From: Mycolicibacterium poriferae
Lineage (GTDB): Bacteria > Actinomycetota > Actinomycetes > Mycobacteriales > Mycobacteriaceae
Reading direction: 5' to 3'
Length of the DNA stretch: 64,000 nt
Assembly: GCF_010728325.1 (NCBI RefSeq)
Contig: NZ_AP022570.1
Coordinates: 2,790,001-2,854,000, forward strand
The stretch's first letter is position 1. Every line of letters starts with the position of its first letter. The notes under the pieces are model-generated. The model did not search any database. It saw nothing but the letters and a program-made list of their open reading frames with translations, and was not told where the DNA came from. Positions 1 through 9,313 of the stretch are shown here, one piece after another. The position numbers and the translations under genes were made by a program.

Positions 1-1140
1 GGCGCGGCGGGGAACCGGCCGACCGTCCTGGCCACCGGTGGCGACCTGAAGACGACCTTCGCGCTGACGGGCCCCGACGGGCGCGCGCACCTGTCCTCCC
101 ATCTGGGTGACATGGCCGACCCTCGGACACAGCAATGCTTCACCACAGCCGTGGACCACCTGTCGTTCATGACCGGACGTCACGCCGAGCTGGTCGCCTG
201 CGATCTGCACCCCGGCTACGCGACCAGCCGGTGGGCGCAACGACGGGGCGGGCGCGTGCGCGCCGTCCAGCACCACCACGCCCACGCGGCGGCGCTTCTT
301 GCTGAACACGGCCGCCTCGGCGACCCTGTCGTCGCCGTGACCTACGACGGCACCGGATACGGCACCGACGGGACGATCTGGGGCGGTGAGCTGCTGGCGA
401 TCAGCGACCCGACCCGGTTCACCCGGGTCGCTCACCTCGCACCGTTCGCACTGCCCGGCGGCGACGGCGCGGTGCGCCAACCCGCCCGGATCGCGGTGGA
501 CCTGCTTCTCCGGGCGGGGCTCACCGGCATCGACGACCTGCCGCCCGCCGCCGCGATCGGTCCGGTCGGCATGAACATCCTGAGCCAGCAGCTGCGTCGG
601 CAGCTCGGATGCGTTGCGACGACCAGCATGGGCCGGCTGTTCGACGCGGTGGCCAGCCTGCTGGGGGTGTGCCAGGAGGTCAGCTACGAAGGGCAGGCCG
701 CGGTCGAACTCGAACACCTCGCCCGTACCGCACGCAGCCGCCCGACACTGGATTTCGCGTGGGACGGCGCCGTCCTCGACCCGGCGCCGGTGATCGCCGC
801 CCTGGCCGCCGGGATGCGCGCCGGCGCCGACCGTGCCGGTTTGGCGGCGGCGTTCCACGACGCCGTCGTGCGAGCCACCGTGCGGGCGGCCACCGACACA
901 GTCGCCGCAGCGGGCATCACCACCGTGGGCCTGACCGGGGGTGTGTTCGTCAACCGTCTGCTGCTGACCGGGATCGCTGCCGGGCTGCGGTCGCGCGGCC
1001 TGGAGGTGCTCACCCATCGGGTGGTGCCGTGCAATGACGGAGGTTTGGCACTAGGGCAGGCCGCGGTTGCCGCAGCCTCGTTCTCGGAGTGCATCGAAGA
1101 AAGGAGCGGCCAGTGTGCCTCGGAATCCCCGGCAAGGTGA
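1..1140 (+). CDS. hypF: Carbamoyltransferase HypF, C-terminal part (left end cut off)
   Basis: The frame is open from base 1, so the gene starts outside the window; 379 residues remain. HypF makes the cyanide ligand precursor of the [NiFe] site: it carbamoylates the C-terminal cysteine of HypE using carbamoyl phosphate. What is left matches the Kae1/YgjD-like carbamoyltransferase domain: a GGDLKTTFAL segment and SSHLGDM near the start, a metal-binding HHHAH motif at about residue 92, and NDGGLALGQA near the end. The acylphosphatase and zinc-finger parts of the family must lie upstream. The end overlaps hypC by 28 bases, so the two are translationally coupled. Confidence 0.93.
   Translation, partial: GAAGNRPTVLATGGDLKTTFALTGPDGRAHLSSHLGDMADPRTQQCFTTAVDHLSFMTGRHAELVACDLHPGYATSRWAQRRGGRVRAVQHHHAHAAALLAEHGRLGDPVVAVTYDGTGYGTDGTIWGGELLAISDPTRFTRVAHLAPFALPGGDGAVRQPARIAVDLLLRAGLTGIDDLPPAAAIGPVGMNILSQQLRRQLGCVATTSMGRLFDAVASLLGVCQEVSYEGQAAVELEHLARTARSRPTLDFAWDGAVLDPAPVIAALAAGMRAGADRAGLAAAFHDAVVRATVRAATDTVAAAGITTVGLTGGVFVNRLLLTGIAAGLRSRGLEVLTHRVVPCNDGGLALGQAAVAAASFSECIEERSGQCASESPAR
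1101..1109 (+). promoter_or_regulatory. Ribosome binding site deciding the hypC start
   Basis: AAGGAGCGG lies 3 to 10 bases before the GTG at 1113. It supports that GTG over the ATG at 1089, because initiation at 1113 places the essential cysteine at position 2 of HypC. Confidence 0.6.
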
Positions 1141-1405
1141 TCGAGATCTGGGAGGAAGCGGGGACGCGGATGTCGACCGTCGAGTTCGGCGGTACGACGA
1201 AAACCGTCTGCCTGGCCTACCTTCCCGATATGCAGGTGGGTGAGTACACGATCGTGCACGCGGGTTTCGCGATCACCCGCCTCGACGAAGCATCGGCCAA
1301 CGAGACCCTGCAGATGTTCGCCGACCTCGGCGTGCTCGACGACGAACTGGCCGGCGAGCAACCCGACCGTCACGAGACACCGGGGGACATGAAGAGGAAT
1401 TCGGC

Positions 1406-1409
<4 letters not shown>
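1113..1409 (+). CDS. hypC: Hydrogenase maturation chaperone HypC/HupF
   Basis: Small chaperone of about 98 residues that, with HypD, assembles the Fe(CN)2CO unit and hands it to the large-subunit precursor. The GTG start gives MCLGIPGKV, the family signature, in which Cys2 contacts HypD and the iron; an ATG 24 bases upstream would bury this cysteine and is rejected. The body ends in a longer hydrophilic tail than the usual 75-90 residues. It overlaps hypF by 28 bases and hypD by four (ATGA), so it belongs to the hypFCDE transcription unit. Confidence 0.95.
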
Positions 1410-2531
<1,122 letters not shown>

Positions 2532-2539
<8 letters not shown>

Positions 2540-3614
2540 ACAGCCGGTCACCGTAGACCCCGCCGACTGGGTCTGTCCGCTGCCGCTGCGCGAGACCGGG
2601 CGGGTCGTGCTGGGCCACGGCGGCGGGGGAGTGCTGTCCGAGGAGCTCATCGAGAACCTGTTCATGCCGGCATTCGGATCGGCGGGCGGGCCGGCCCGTG
2701 ACTCGGCGCTGCTGGACGTCGGTTCCGGCCGTATCGCGCTGACCACAGACTCGTATGTGGTGCAGCCGTTGTTCTTCCCGGGGGGCAACATCGGCCACCT
2801 CGCGGTTCACGGCACGATCAACGATCTGGCGTGCAGCGGTGCGCAGCCAGTGGCCCTCACCGCGGGCTTCATCCTCGAGGAAGGCCTCGAGCTCGACGTG
2901 CTGGGCGCGATCGCCTCGACCATGGGCCGGGCCGCGCAAGAGGCCGGCGTGTCGATCGTCACCGGCGACACCAAGGTCGTCGGAAAGGGCAGCGCGGACC
3001 AACTGTTCGTCAACACCGCCGGCGTCGGCGTGGTACCGCCCGGTGTGCACATCGGGCCCGAACGTGCACGCCCCGGCGACGTGGTGATCCTGTCCGGCCC
3101 GGTCGGCGAGCACGGGGTGGCGATCCTCAGCGTGCGTGAGGGTATCGACTTCGGCACCGAGGTGCGCACCGACAGCGCGCCGCTACACCGGCTGGTCGCG
3201 GCGATGCTCTCCGGTGCGGCCGAGGCAGGGGATCCGGGGGCGGTGCACACGGTCCGTGATCCCACCCGCGGTGGGCTCGTGGCGTCGCTCGTCGAGATCG
3301 CGCGTGCCGCAGCTGTCGGCGTCGAGATCGACGAGGCCGCTGTGCCGGTGCCCGATGCTGTTGCGTCGGCCTGCTCGTTCCTCGGGCTGGACCCCCTGCA
3401 GGTGGCCAACGAAGGCAAGCTGGTGGCCTTCGTCGACCCGGCCCACGCGGACGCTGTCCTCGCCGCGATGCACGGCCGGCCCGAAGGCGCCGAGGCGACC
3501 GTCATCGGCCGGGTGGTCGGCGACCATCCGGGCATGGCCGTGGCGCGCACCGCCTTCGGCACCACCCGGGTCGTGGAACGCGAGCTCGGCGAGCAGCTGC
3601 CCCGCATCTGCTGA
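2532..3614 (+). CDS. hypE: Hydrogenase cyanide-ligand synthase HypE
   Basis: HypE (360 residues) dehydrates the thiocarboxamide made by HypF on its last cysteine to a thiocyanate, the source of the active-site CN ligands. The AIR-synthase-like ATP-binding fold is visible (VVLGHGGGG near residue 18, [17 protein letters not shown]), and the protein ends exactly in PRIC, the required C-terminal cysteine. It is the last hyp gene of this unit; the stop is separated by one base from the stop of the convergent AraC-type regulator gene. Confidence 0.96.
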
Positions 3615-3615
3615 G

Positions 3616-4677
3616 TTAGCGCCGCAGTGTCTCCGAGGGGGCCTCGCCCCAGCGCTTGCGATACTCCACGGCGAAACTGCCCAGGTGGTGAAAGCCCCAG
3701 CGTTCCGCGACCGCCGTCACGGTCACCCCGTCGGAGGGGATGGCGTCGGTGAGTTCCTCGTGCACCCGCTCCAGCCGCCGCTCGCGCACGAACGCCATCG
3801 GGGACATGCCCAGCTCGGCCCGGAACCCCTGCTGGATGGATCGCACGCTCATGTGCACTTCACGAGCGAGCGACTCCATGGTGATCCGCTCGGCCAGATG
3901 AGCGTCGATGAAATCCATCGCCTGCTGGATGACGGTGCGGCGGGGGTCCGCCGACACCGGTTGGGTGATGTCGGCGTGGTAGTTCGACGCTTGGAGATAC
4001 AACAGGCTGCTCATCACCAGTTCCTCGACCGAGCTGATGCCCCGTCCCTTCTGGATCAGTGATCCCGCGTGGTACACCTCGGTGTGCACCAGCTGTACGG
4101 CCGCATGCCAGCGCATCGCGGCCTCGGTGGCCAGGTCGAAGTCGGGATCGAACACCAGCGGCCTGACCAGGTTGCGGCCGATCAGTCGGGTGACGTGGGC
4201 GGTCATCGCCTGCTGCTCGATGCGGATCAACAGCTGCGGGGCGTCGAGCCCCAACTCGATCCGCAACGGTGTGCCCGGGCTGGAGACCAGCGAGCGCATC
4301 GTGTTCGCCTGGAACGTCGCCGCCGGATGGTGAACGGTGGCAACCCCGTTGAGCGGCATGTGCACCGCGTAGTACCGACCGGTCTCGGGGATGTCGATGG
4401 TGGCCGGCACGTGCAGGTCCAGGTAGAGCATGCTCACATTGCGCAGCCGCACCCCGTGCATGGTGGCCGCGAAACCGTTGGCATCGGCGGGGTCGACCGT
4501 CAGTGTCAACGGCGTCAACGCCCGCCCGAGCAACCGGGCGGCTTTGCTCACGTCTTCGGTGTAGAAGATCTCATGGGCGGTCAGTGCCGGAGGCACTCCG
4601 CGCGAGCGCACCTTGCGGCGCACCGGATCGCTGGTCCGACGGATGTCGATGTAGCCCAGTCGCGTCAACCGAGACAT
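3616..4677 (-). CDS. AraC-family transcriptional regulator
   Basis: A 353-residue protein with an N-terminal ligand-sensing region (about 20-230, AraC-binding cupin type) and a C-terminal AraC/XylS double helix-turn-helix (about 250-350; ITMESLAREVHMSVRSIQ, then VTAVAERWGFHHLGSFAVEY). It lies between hypFCDE and the hydrogenase structural operon, convergent with hypE and divergent from the stalk gene at 4914, with 236 bases between the two starts. That position suggests it controls the hydrogenase genes, but this is inference from place only. Its inducer cannot be read from sequence. Confidence 0.88.
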   Translation of the reverse strand: MSRLTRLGYIDIRRTSDPVRRKVRSRGVPPALTAHEIFYTEDVSKAARLLGRALTPLTLTVDPADANGFAATMHGVRLRNVSMLYLDLHVPATIDIPETGRYYAVHMPLNGVATVHHPAATFQANTMRSLVSSPGTPLRIELGLDAPQLLIRIEQQAMTAHVTRLIGRNLVRPLVFDPDFDLATEAAMRWHAAVQLVHTEVYHAGSLIQKGRGISSVEELVMSSLLYLQASNYHADITQPVSADPRRTVIQQAMDFIDAHLAERITMESLAREVHMSVRSIQQGFRAELGMSPMAFVRERRLERVHEELTDAIPSDGVTVTAVAERWGFHHLGSFAVEYRKRWGEAPSETLRR

Positions 4678-4913
4678 CAGTGCGACCGCGTTCCCGCCCG
4701 AAAATAGGGAAGGCTAACTTTGGTGGCGGGGAACCGAATTCGAGGCGGCAACACAAGGCTCCTGACGGACGGGCTCGTTTCAGCGTAACCATCTCTGCGC
4801 AATCCTGATAGCTGTTGCGCGAAAGCGATAGGCACGGCGCCGCCCGCGCAGTACGTTGAGCGCAACAGCCACATCCCCCGCGCAGCAGGGGATCCCGCCC
4901 CGGGAGGTATCGG
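4678..4913. promoter_or_regulatory. Divergent control region of the AraC gene and hydrogenase operon
   Basis: These 236 bases separate two divergent starts. GTTGCGC at 4814-4820 and GCGCAAC at 4860-4866 form an inverted repeat with 39 bases between the arms, and a third TGCGCAA copy sits at 4797-4803. A TANNNT box, TACGTT at 4852-4857, could be the -10 of the operon, and TATTTT on the minus strand at 4701-4706 could serve the regulator. Assigning the repeats to the AraC protein is inference. Confidence 0.4.
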
Positions 4914-5474
4914 ATGGGCGCCAGCGGTCAGGCAACAACACCCGTCCTGGATTCGGTGAACGGCGCCGGTCCCGCCGACGCCGTGCGCGACCGTCTCGAT
5001 GATCCGCGCGTCGCCGAGGCCCTGACGACGTTGCTCGACCACGCCGATCTGCTGGCGGTGCTGGTCAGCGGCCTGGACGGATTCGTCCGCCGCGGTGACG
5101 ACATCACCGCCAATCTCACCTCGGCGTGGGGGGAGCTCAGCGGGTCCAGTGAGCAGATCCCCGGCCTGGCCGCGCTGCGCGAGGTCGACCTGACCGAATT
5201 GTCGGCCAGCCTGGCCGTGCTCACCGGTGGACTGGTGAAAGCGACCCCGGCGATCAACACGCTGCTGAGCTCGTCACTGACCGACCCCAGGGGCGCCGAG
5301 GTCGTTGCCGCCCTGGGAGATGCGCTGGTTTCGGCGCGCTCATCGGTACCTGCGCCGCCCCGTGGGCTGCGCGGGCTCTGGTCGACGCTGCGCGGTGCCG
5401 CGAAAGACCCGGACGTGACGCGCGGGCTGGCGTACCTGATCGAGGTCGCCCGCGTCTTCGGACGCAAGGTCTGA
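4914..5474 (+). CDS. hucM: Probable hydrogenase stalk subunit HucM
   Basis: A 186-residue protein directly upstream of the hydrogenase small subunit. In M. smegmatis the gene in this position encodes HucM, whose C-terminal part tethers the HucSL dimers and whose oligomer forms a membrane-associated stalk that carries menaquinone to the enzyme; I assign by position and size, not by alignment. The sequence is mostly helical with alternating hydrophobic stretches (about 40-60, 85-125) and no signal peptide or clear membrane span. The start has a good GGGAGG ribosome site. A 92-base gap precedes hucS, more than between the following genes, so a second promoter there is possible. Confidence 0.62.
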   Translation: MGASGQATTPVLDSVNGAGPADAVRDRLDDPRVAEALTTLLDHADLLAVLVSGLDGFVRRGDDITANLTSAWGELSGSSEQIPGLAALREVDLTELSASLAVLTGGLVKATPAINTLLSSSLTDPRGAEVVAALGDALVSARSSVPAPPRGLRGLWSTLRGAAKDPDVTRGLAYLIEVARVFGRKV

Positions 5475-5566
5475 GCTTTCCGGTCACGTAAGTGGCCCCC
5501 CGACAACCGAATTGACAGCACACCGCACCGGAGGCCGACGGCCCCGGTGAGTCGAGAGGAGTCTCC

Positions 5567-6532
5567 ATGGCATCGGTGCTCTGGTTCCAGGGCGGCGCGT
5601 GCAGCGGCAACACGATGTCGTTTCTCAACGCCGACGAGCCCAACGTGGTCGACCTGATCGTCGACTTCGGTCTCGACCTGGTGTGGCATCCGTCGCTGGG
5701 TCTGGAGTTGGGCAAGAACGCCCAGAAAGTCTTCTGGGACTGCGCCAACGGCGAGCGACCCTTGGACATCTTCGTCTTCGAGGGATCGGTCATGGAGGCC
5801 TACGACGGGCGCACGGACATGTTCGCCGACCGGCCGATGAAGGACTGGGTCACCGATCTGGCGGCCGCCGCGCAGATCGTGGTCGCGATCGGAGACTGCG
5901 CATGCTGGGGCGGCATCCCGGCGATGGAACCCAATCCGTCGGGTTCCACCGGTCTGCAGTTCCACAAGCGGGAGAAGGGCGGCTTCCTGGGGCCGGATTT
6001 CCGATCCAAGATGGGCTTGCCGGTGATCAACATTCCCGGCTGCCCCGCCCACCCGGACTGGATCACCCAGATCCTCGTCGCACTCGCCACGGGCCGCGCC
6101 GGTGACATCACGCTCGACGACCTGCACCGTCCGGAGACGTTCTTCAAGACGTTCACCCAGACCGGCTGCACCCGGGTGCAGTTCTTCGAATACAAGCAAT
6201 CCACGATGTCGTTCGGCGAGGGCACCCGAACCGGTTGCCTGTTCTACGAATTCGGCTGCCGGGGACCGATGACGCATTCGCCGTGCAACCGCATCCTGTG
6301 GAACCGGCAGAGCAGCAAGACCCGCGCCGGCATGCCGTGCATCGGCTGCACCGAACCCGAGTTCCCGCACTTCGACCTCGCGCCGGGCACCTTGTTCAAG
6401 ACCCAGAAGGTCAGCGGGATGATCCCCAAGGAAGTGCCGGAGGGGACCGACCACCTCACCTACATGGGCCTGGCGGCGGCGGCCCGGATCGCGGCGCCGC
6501 AGTGGTCTAAAGAAGACATGTTCGTCGTTTGA
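5567..6532 (+). CDS. hucS: [NiFe]-hydrogenase small subunit, group 2a (Huc type)
   Basis: Electron-transfer subunit of 321 residues that wires the [NiFe] site to quinone. There is no Tat signal, as expected for group 2. The proximal-cluster motif reads C12-S-G-N15, so the usual fourth cysteine is Asn; the others are in GDCACWGG and PGCPAHP. At the distal site the usual HxxC reads QTGC, so the histidine ligand is Gln. The medial ligands lie in SPCNRILWN and PCIGC. This pattern fits three [3Fe-4S] clusters, as reported for Huc, which oxidises H2 at atmospheric level. A GAGGAG site precedes the ATG, and the stop lies 35 bases before the hucL start. Confidence 0.94.
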   Translation: MASVLWFQGGACSGNTMSFLNADEPNVVDLIVDFGLDLVWHPSLGLELGKNAQKVFWDCANGERPLDIFVFEGSVMEAYDGRTDMFADRPMKDWVTDLAAAAQIVVAIGDCACWGGIPAMEPNPSGSTGLQFHKREKGGFLGPDFRSKMGLPVINIPGCPAHPDWITQILVALATGRAGDITLDDLHRPETFFKTFTQTGCTRVQFFEYKQSTMSFGEGTRTGCLFYEFGCRGPMTHSPCNRILWNRQSSKTRAGMPCIGCTEPEFPHFDLAPGTLFKTQKVSGMIPKEVPEGTDHLTYMGLAAAARIAAPQWSKEDMFVV

Positions 6533-6567
6533 GACCGGACGGGCTCGAACAGAAAGGGACTCCTGGC

Positions 6568-8178
6568 ATGACCGATCAGCTCGACCTCTTCGTCAGCCCA
6601 TTGGGGCGCGTCGAGGGTGATCTCGACGTCCGCGTCACCATCGAAGACGGTGTGGTCACCTCGGCGTGGACCGAGGCGGCAATGTTCCGCGGCTTCGAGA
6701 TCATCCTGCGCGGCAAGGACCCTCAAGCCGGGCTGGTGGTGTGCCCGCGTATCTGCGGCATCTGCGGCGGCAGCCACCTCTACAAGTCGGCGTATGCCCT
6801 CGACACGGCGTGGCGCACCCACATGCCGCCCAACGCCACGCTGGTCCGCAACATCGGCCAGGCATGCGAGACGCTGCAGTCCATCCCGCGGTACTTCTAC
6901 GCGCTGTTCGCGATCGACCTGACCAACAAGAACTATGCGAAGTCGTCGCTGTACGACGAAGCCGTGCGCCGGTTCGCGCCCTACGTCGGCACGAGTTACC
7001 AGCCGGGGGTCGTCCTGTCGGCCAAACCGGTCGAGGTGTATGCGATCTTCGGCGGGCAGTGGCCCCACTCCAGCTTCATGGTGCCCGGCGGAGTGATGTG
7101 CGCGCCCACGCTGTCGGACGTGACCCGATCGATCGCGATCCTCGAGCACTGGAACGACGCCTGGCTGGAAGGTCAGTGGCTGGGCTGCTCGGTGGACCGT
7201 TGGCTGGAGAACAAGACGTGGAACGACGTGCTGGCCTGGGTGGACGAGAACGAGGCCCAATACAACAGCGACTGCGGCTTCTTCATCCGCTACTGCCTCG
7301 ACGTCGGACTGGACAAGTACGGCCAGGGCGTCGGCAACTACCTGGCCACCGGCACCTACTTCGACCCGACGCTGTACGAGAACCCCACCATCGACGGACG
7401 CAACGCGGCACTGATCGGGCGCTCCGGGGTTTTCGCCGACGGCCGGTACTACGAATTCGACCAGGCCAACGTCCGCGAGGACGTGACGCACTCCTTCTAC
7501 CAAGGGGACCGGCCGCTGCACCCGTTCGACGGTGAGACCATCCCGATCGACCCCGAGCAGGGTCGCAAGCAGGGCAAGTACAGCTGGGCGAAGTCGCCGC
7601 GCTACGCAGTCGGCGACCTGGGCAACATCCCGCTGGAGGCCGGCCCGCTGGCACGGCGGATGGCCGCGGCCGGCCCCAACCCCGCGCCGCACCAGGACAA
7701 CGACCCACTGTTCGGCGATATCTACAACACGATCGGGCCGTCGGTCATGGTGCGCCAGCTGGCCCGCATGCACGAGGCGCCCAAGTACTACAAGTGGACC
7801 CGGCAGTGGCTGGACGCCCTCGAACTCAAGGACAGCTTCTACACCAAACCCATCGAATACGCCGAAGGCCGTGGGTTCGGCTCCACCGAGGCGGCTCGCG
7901 GCTCGCTGTCGGACTGGATCGTCATCGAGGACTCCAAGATCAAGAACTATCAGGTGGTCACCCCGACCGCGTGGAACATCGGGCCGCGCGACGGGTCCGA
8001 GACGCTGGGCCCCATCGAACGGGCCCTGGTCGGTTCTCCGATCGTCGATGCCGAGGATCCGGTCGAGCTCGGTCACGTGGCCCGCAGCTTCGACTCGTGC
8101 CTGGTGTGCACGGTGCATGCCTACGACGGCAAGACCGGGCGCGAGCTGAACAAGTTCGTCATCAACGGGATGGTGTGA
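6568..8178 (+). CDS. hucL: [NiFe]-hydrogenase large subunit, group 2a (Huc type)
   Basis: Catalytic subunit of 536 residues that oxidises H2. The nickel ligands are in RICGIC (Cys63, Cys66) and in DSCLVCTVH near the end (Cys511, Cys514). Nineteen residues follow His517 and should be cut off by the maturation endopeptidase once nickel is loaded. I chose ATG 6568, which has AAAGGGA eight bases upstream and gives the conserved N-terminus SPLGRVEGDLDV; a TTG at 6529 in the same frame overlaps hucS and adds 13 unlikely residues. The Asp-Ser-Cys form of the last motif is usual in group 2a. Confidence 0.95.
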   Translation: MTDQLDLFVSPLGRVEGDLDVRVTIEDGVVTSAWTEAAMFRGFEIILRGKDPQAGLVVCPRICGICGGSHLYKSAYALDTAWRTHMPPNATLVRNIGQACETLQSIPRYFYALFAIDLTNKNYAKSSLYDEAVRRFAPYVGTSYQPGVVLSAKPVEVYAIFGGQWPHSSFMVPGGVMCAPTLSDVTRSIAILEHWNDAWLEGQWLGCSVDRWLENKTWNDVLAWVDENEAQYNSDCGFFIRYCLDVGLDKYGQGVGNYLATGTYFDPTLYENPTIDGRNAALIGRSGVFADGRYYEFDQANVREDVTHSFYQGDRPLHPFDGETIPIDPEQGRKQGKYSWAKSPRYAVGDLGNIPLEAGPLARRMAAAGPNPAPHQDNDPLFGDIYNTIGPSVMVRQLARMHEAPKYYKWTRQWLDALELKDSFYTKPIEYAEGRGFGSTEAARGSLSDWIVIEDSKIKNYQVVTPTAWNIGPRDGSETLGPIERALVGSPIVDAEDPVELGHVARSFDSCLVCTVHAYDGKTGRELNKFVINGMV

Positions 8179-8194
8179 CCTGCCCTCACCACGG

Positions 8195-9028
8195 GTGAAC
8201 CCCACGGCCAGCAACCCGGCGGCTACCCTCCAGCCGCCGGGTTGCGACGTCGTGGTCATCGGGTGCGGCAACCTGCTGCGCGGCGACGACGGGGTGGGAC
8301 CGGTGCTGGTCCGTCACCTCTGGGAGCGCGGCGTACCCGACGGTGCGAAGTTGGTCGACGGCGGGACGGCCGGCATGGACGTGGCGTTCCAGATGCGCGG
8401 GGCCGGCCGGGTGGTCATCATCGATGCCGCGGCCACCGGATCGGCGCCGGGCACGGTCTTCCGCGTACCCGGTGAGGAATTCGCCGAACTTCCGCCGCTG
8501 CAGGGTCTGCACACCCATTCGTTTCGGTGGGATCACGCCATCGCGTTCGCGCGCTGGGCGCTCGCCGAAGACTGCCCGAGCGACATCACCGTCTTTCTCG
8601 TCGAGGTCGCCGGCGTCGAAATGGGCGCTGAACTCTCGGCACCGGTCGCCGCGGCCATGGAGCAGGTCATCGACGTCGTCGAGCGCGACTTCCTGGCGCC
8701 GCTGCGGCCGGCCGGGCACGCCGCGGCGACCGTCGAGTTCACCGCGGACGGATATCTGCGTCTCGATGCGGCGCTGGCAGCGGCCCGGTTCCCCTCCGAT
8801 GCCGTGACAGCGGTGGTGCGCGACGGCACGTTCTGGCTGATTCCGCTGCGCGGGCCCCGCAGTGGGGGACTGCTGCTCAAACAGCGCAATCCCGCCGGGG
8901 ACCGGTCGGTACTCGTCAGTGAGCTGCTGAGGGAGACCTCACTTCAGGGCGTTTTCCAGGCATTCTGGGACGATGACCACGCTGCGCTGCGCATCCCGGT
9001 TTCCGGTGACGAGGAGCGGGAACGGTGA
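8195..9028 (+). CDS. Hydrogenase maturation endopeptidase with extra C-terminal domain
   Basis: Residues 18-170 are a HyaD/HupD-type nickel-dependent endopeptidase (VIGCGNLLRGDDGVG, then VDGGTAGMD, VVIIDAA, HTHSFRWDHA), the enzyme that removes the C-terminal peptide of HucL. The family is normally about 150-200 residues; here a further 105 residues follow (TVEFTADGYLRLDAAL, then DAVTAVVRDGTFWLIPL and QRNPAGDRSVLVSELL). I do not recognise this tail; it could form a separate small domain that binds the large subunit or a partner from the accessory genes. The GTG start lies 17 bases after hucL, and the stop overlaps the next gene by four bases. Confidence 0.88.
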   Translation: MNPTASNPAATLQPPGCDVVVIGCGNLLRGDDGVGPVLVRHLWERGVPDGAKLVDGGTAGMDVAFQMRGAGRVVIIDAAATGSAPGTVFRVPGEEFAELPPLQGLHTHSFRWDHAIAFARWALAEDCPSDITVFLVEVAGVEMGAELSAPVAAAMEQVIDVVERDFLAPLRPAGHAAATVEFTADGYLRLDAALAAARFPSDAVTAVVRDGTFWLIPLRGPRSGGLLLKQRNPAGDRSVLVSELLRETSLQGVFQAFWDDDHAALRIPVSGDEERER

Positions 9029-9297
9029 TCGCCATGAGTGATCACCGAAAGTCGTTTCCGAACAACAGGCCGCCGACCACGGTCCGCGCCGAGAGTTCCG
9101 CCGACGAGGCCCGCGCTGTGGACACCGTGGTGGTGCATGAACGCGGGCACTGGGCCGTCGACATTGTCGTCGTCTTCGACGACGGGGTGGTGCGCAAGCG
9201 GATTGCCACCCACCGCACCCGGGGGCGGGCCGAGCTGGCCGCAGATCTGATCAAACGCGCCGCCGAGCGCGACCTGAAGGGACCATTATCGGGATGA
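9025..9297 (+). CDS. Small hypothetical protein of the hydrogenase operon
   Basis: Ninety residues, or 87 if the ATG at 9034 is used, overlapping the endopeptidase gene by GTGA. After a charged, probably disordered start there is a compact alternating pattern (VDTVVVHERGHWAVDIVVVF, then a dibasic stretch and the helix RAELAADLIKRAAERDL) suggesting a small alpha-beta fold. No cysteine pair or membrane span is present. I do not recognise the family. Its coupled position between the endopeptidase and the TPR gene argues for a role in hydrogenase assembly, regulation or electron transfer, which is inference. Confidence 0.72.
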   Translation: MIAMSDHRKSFPNNRPPTTVRAESSADEARAVDTVVVHERGHWAVDIVVVFDDGVVRKRIATHRTRGRAELAADLIKRAAERDLKGPLSG

Positions 9298-9313
9298 ATC
9301 TCGTGGGAGGGCC

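Noticed and set aside
6529-6567. Earlier TTG start of hucL
   Set aside because: It would overlap hucS and lacks a ribosome site; ATG 6568 has one and gives the conserved N-terminus.
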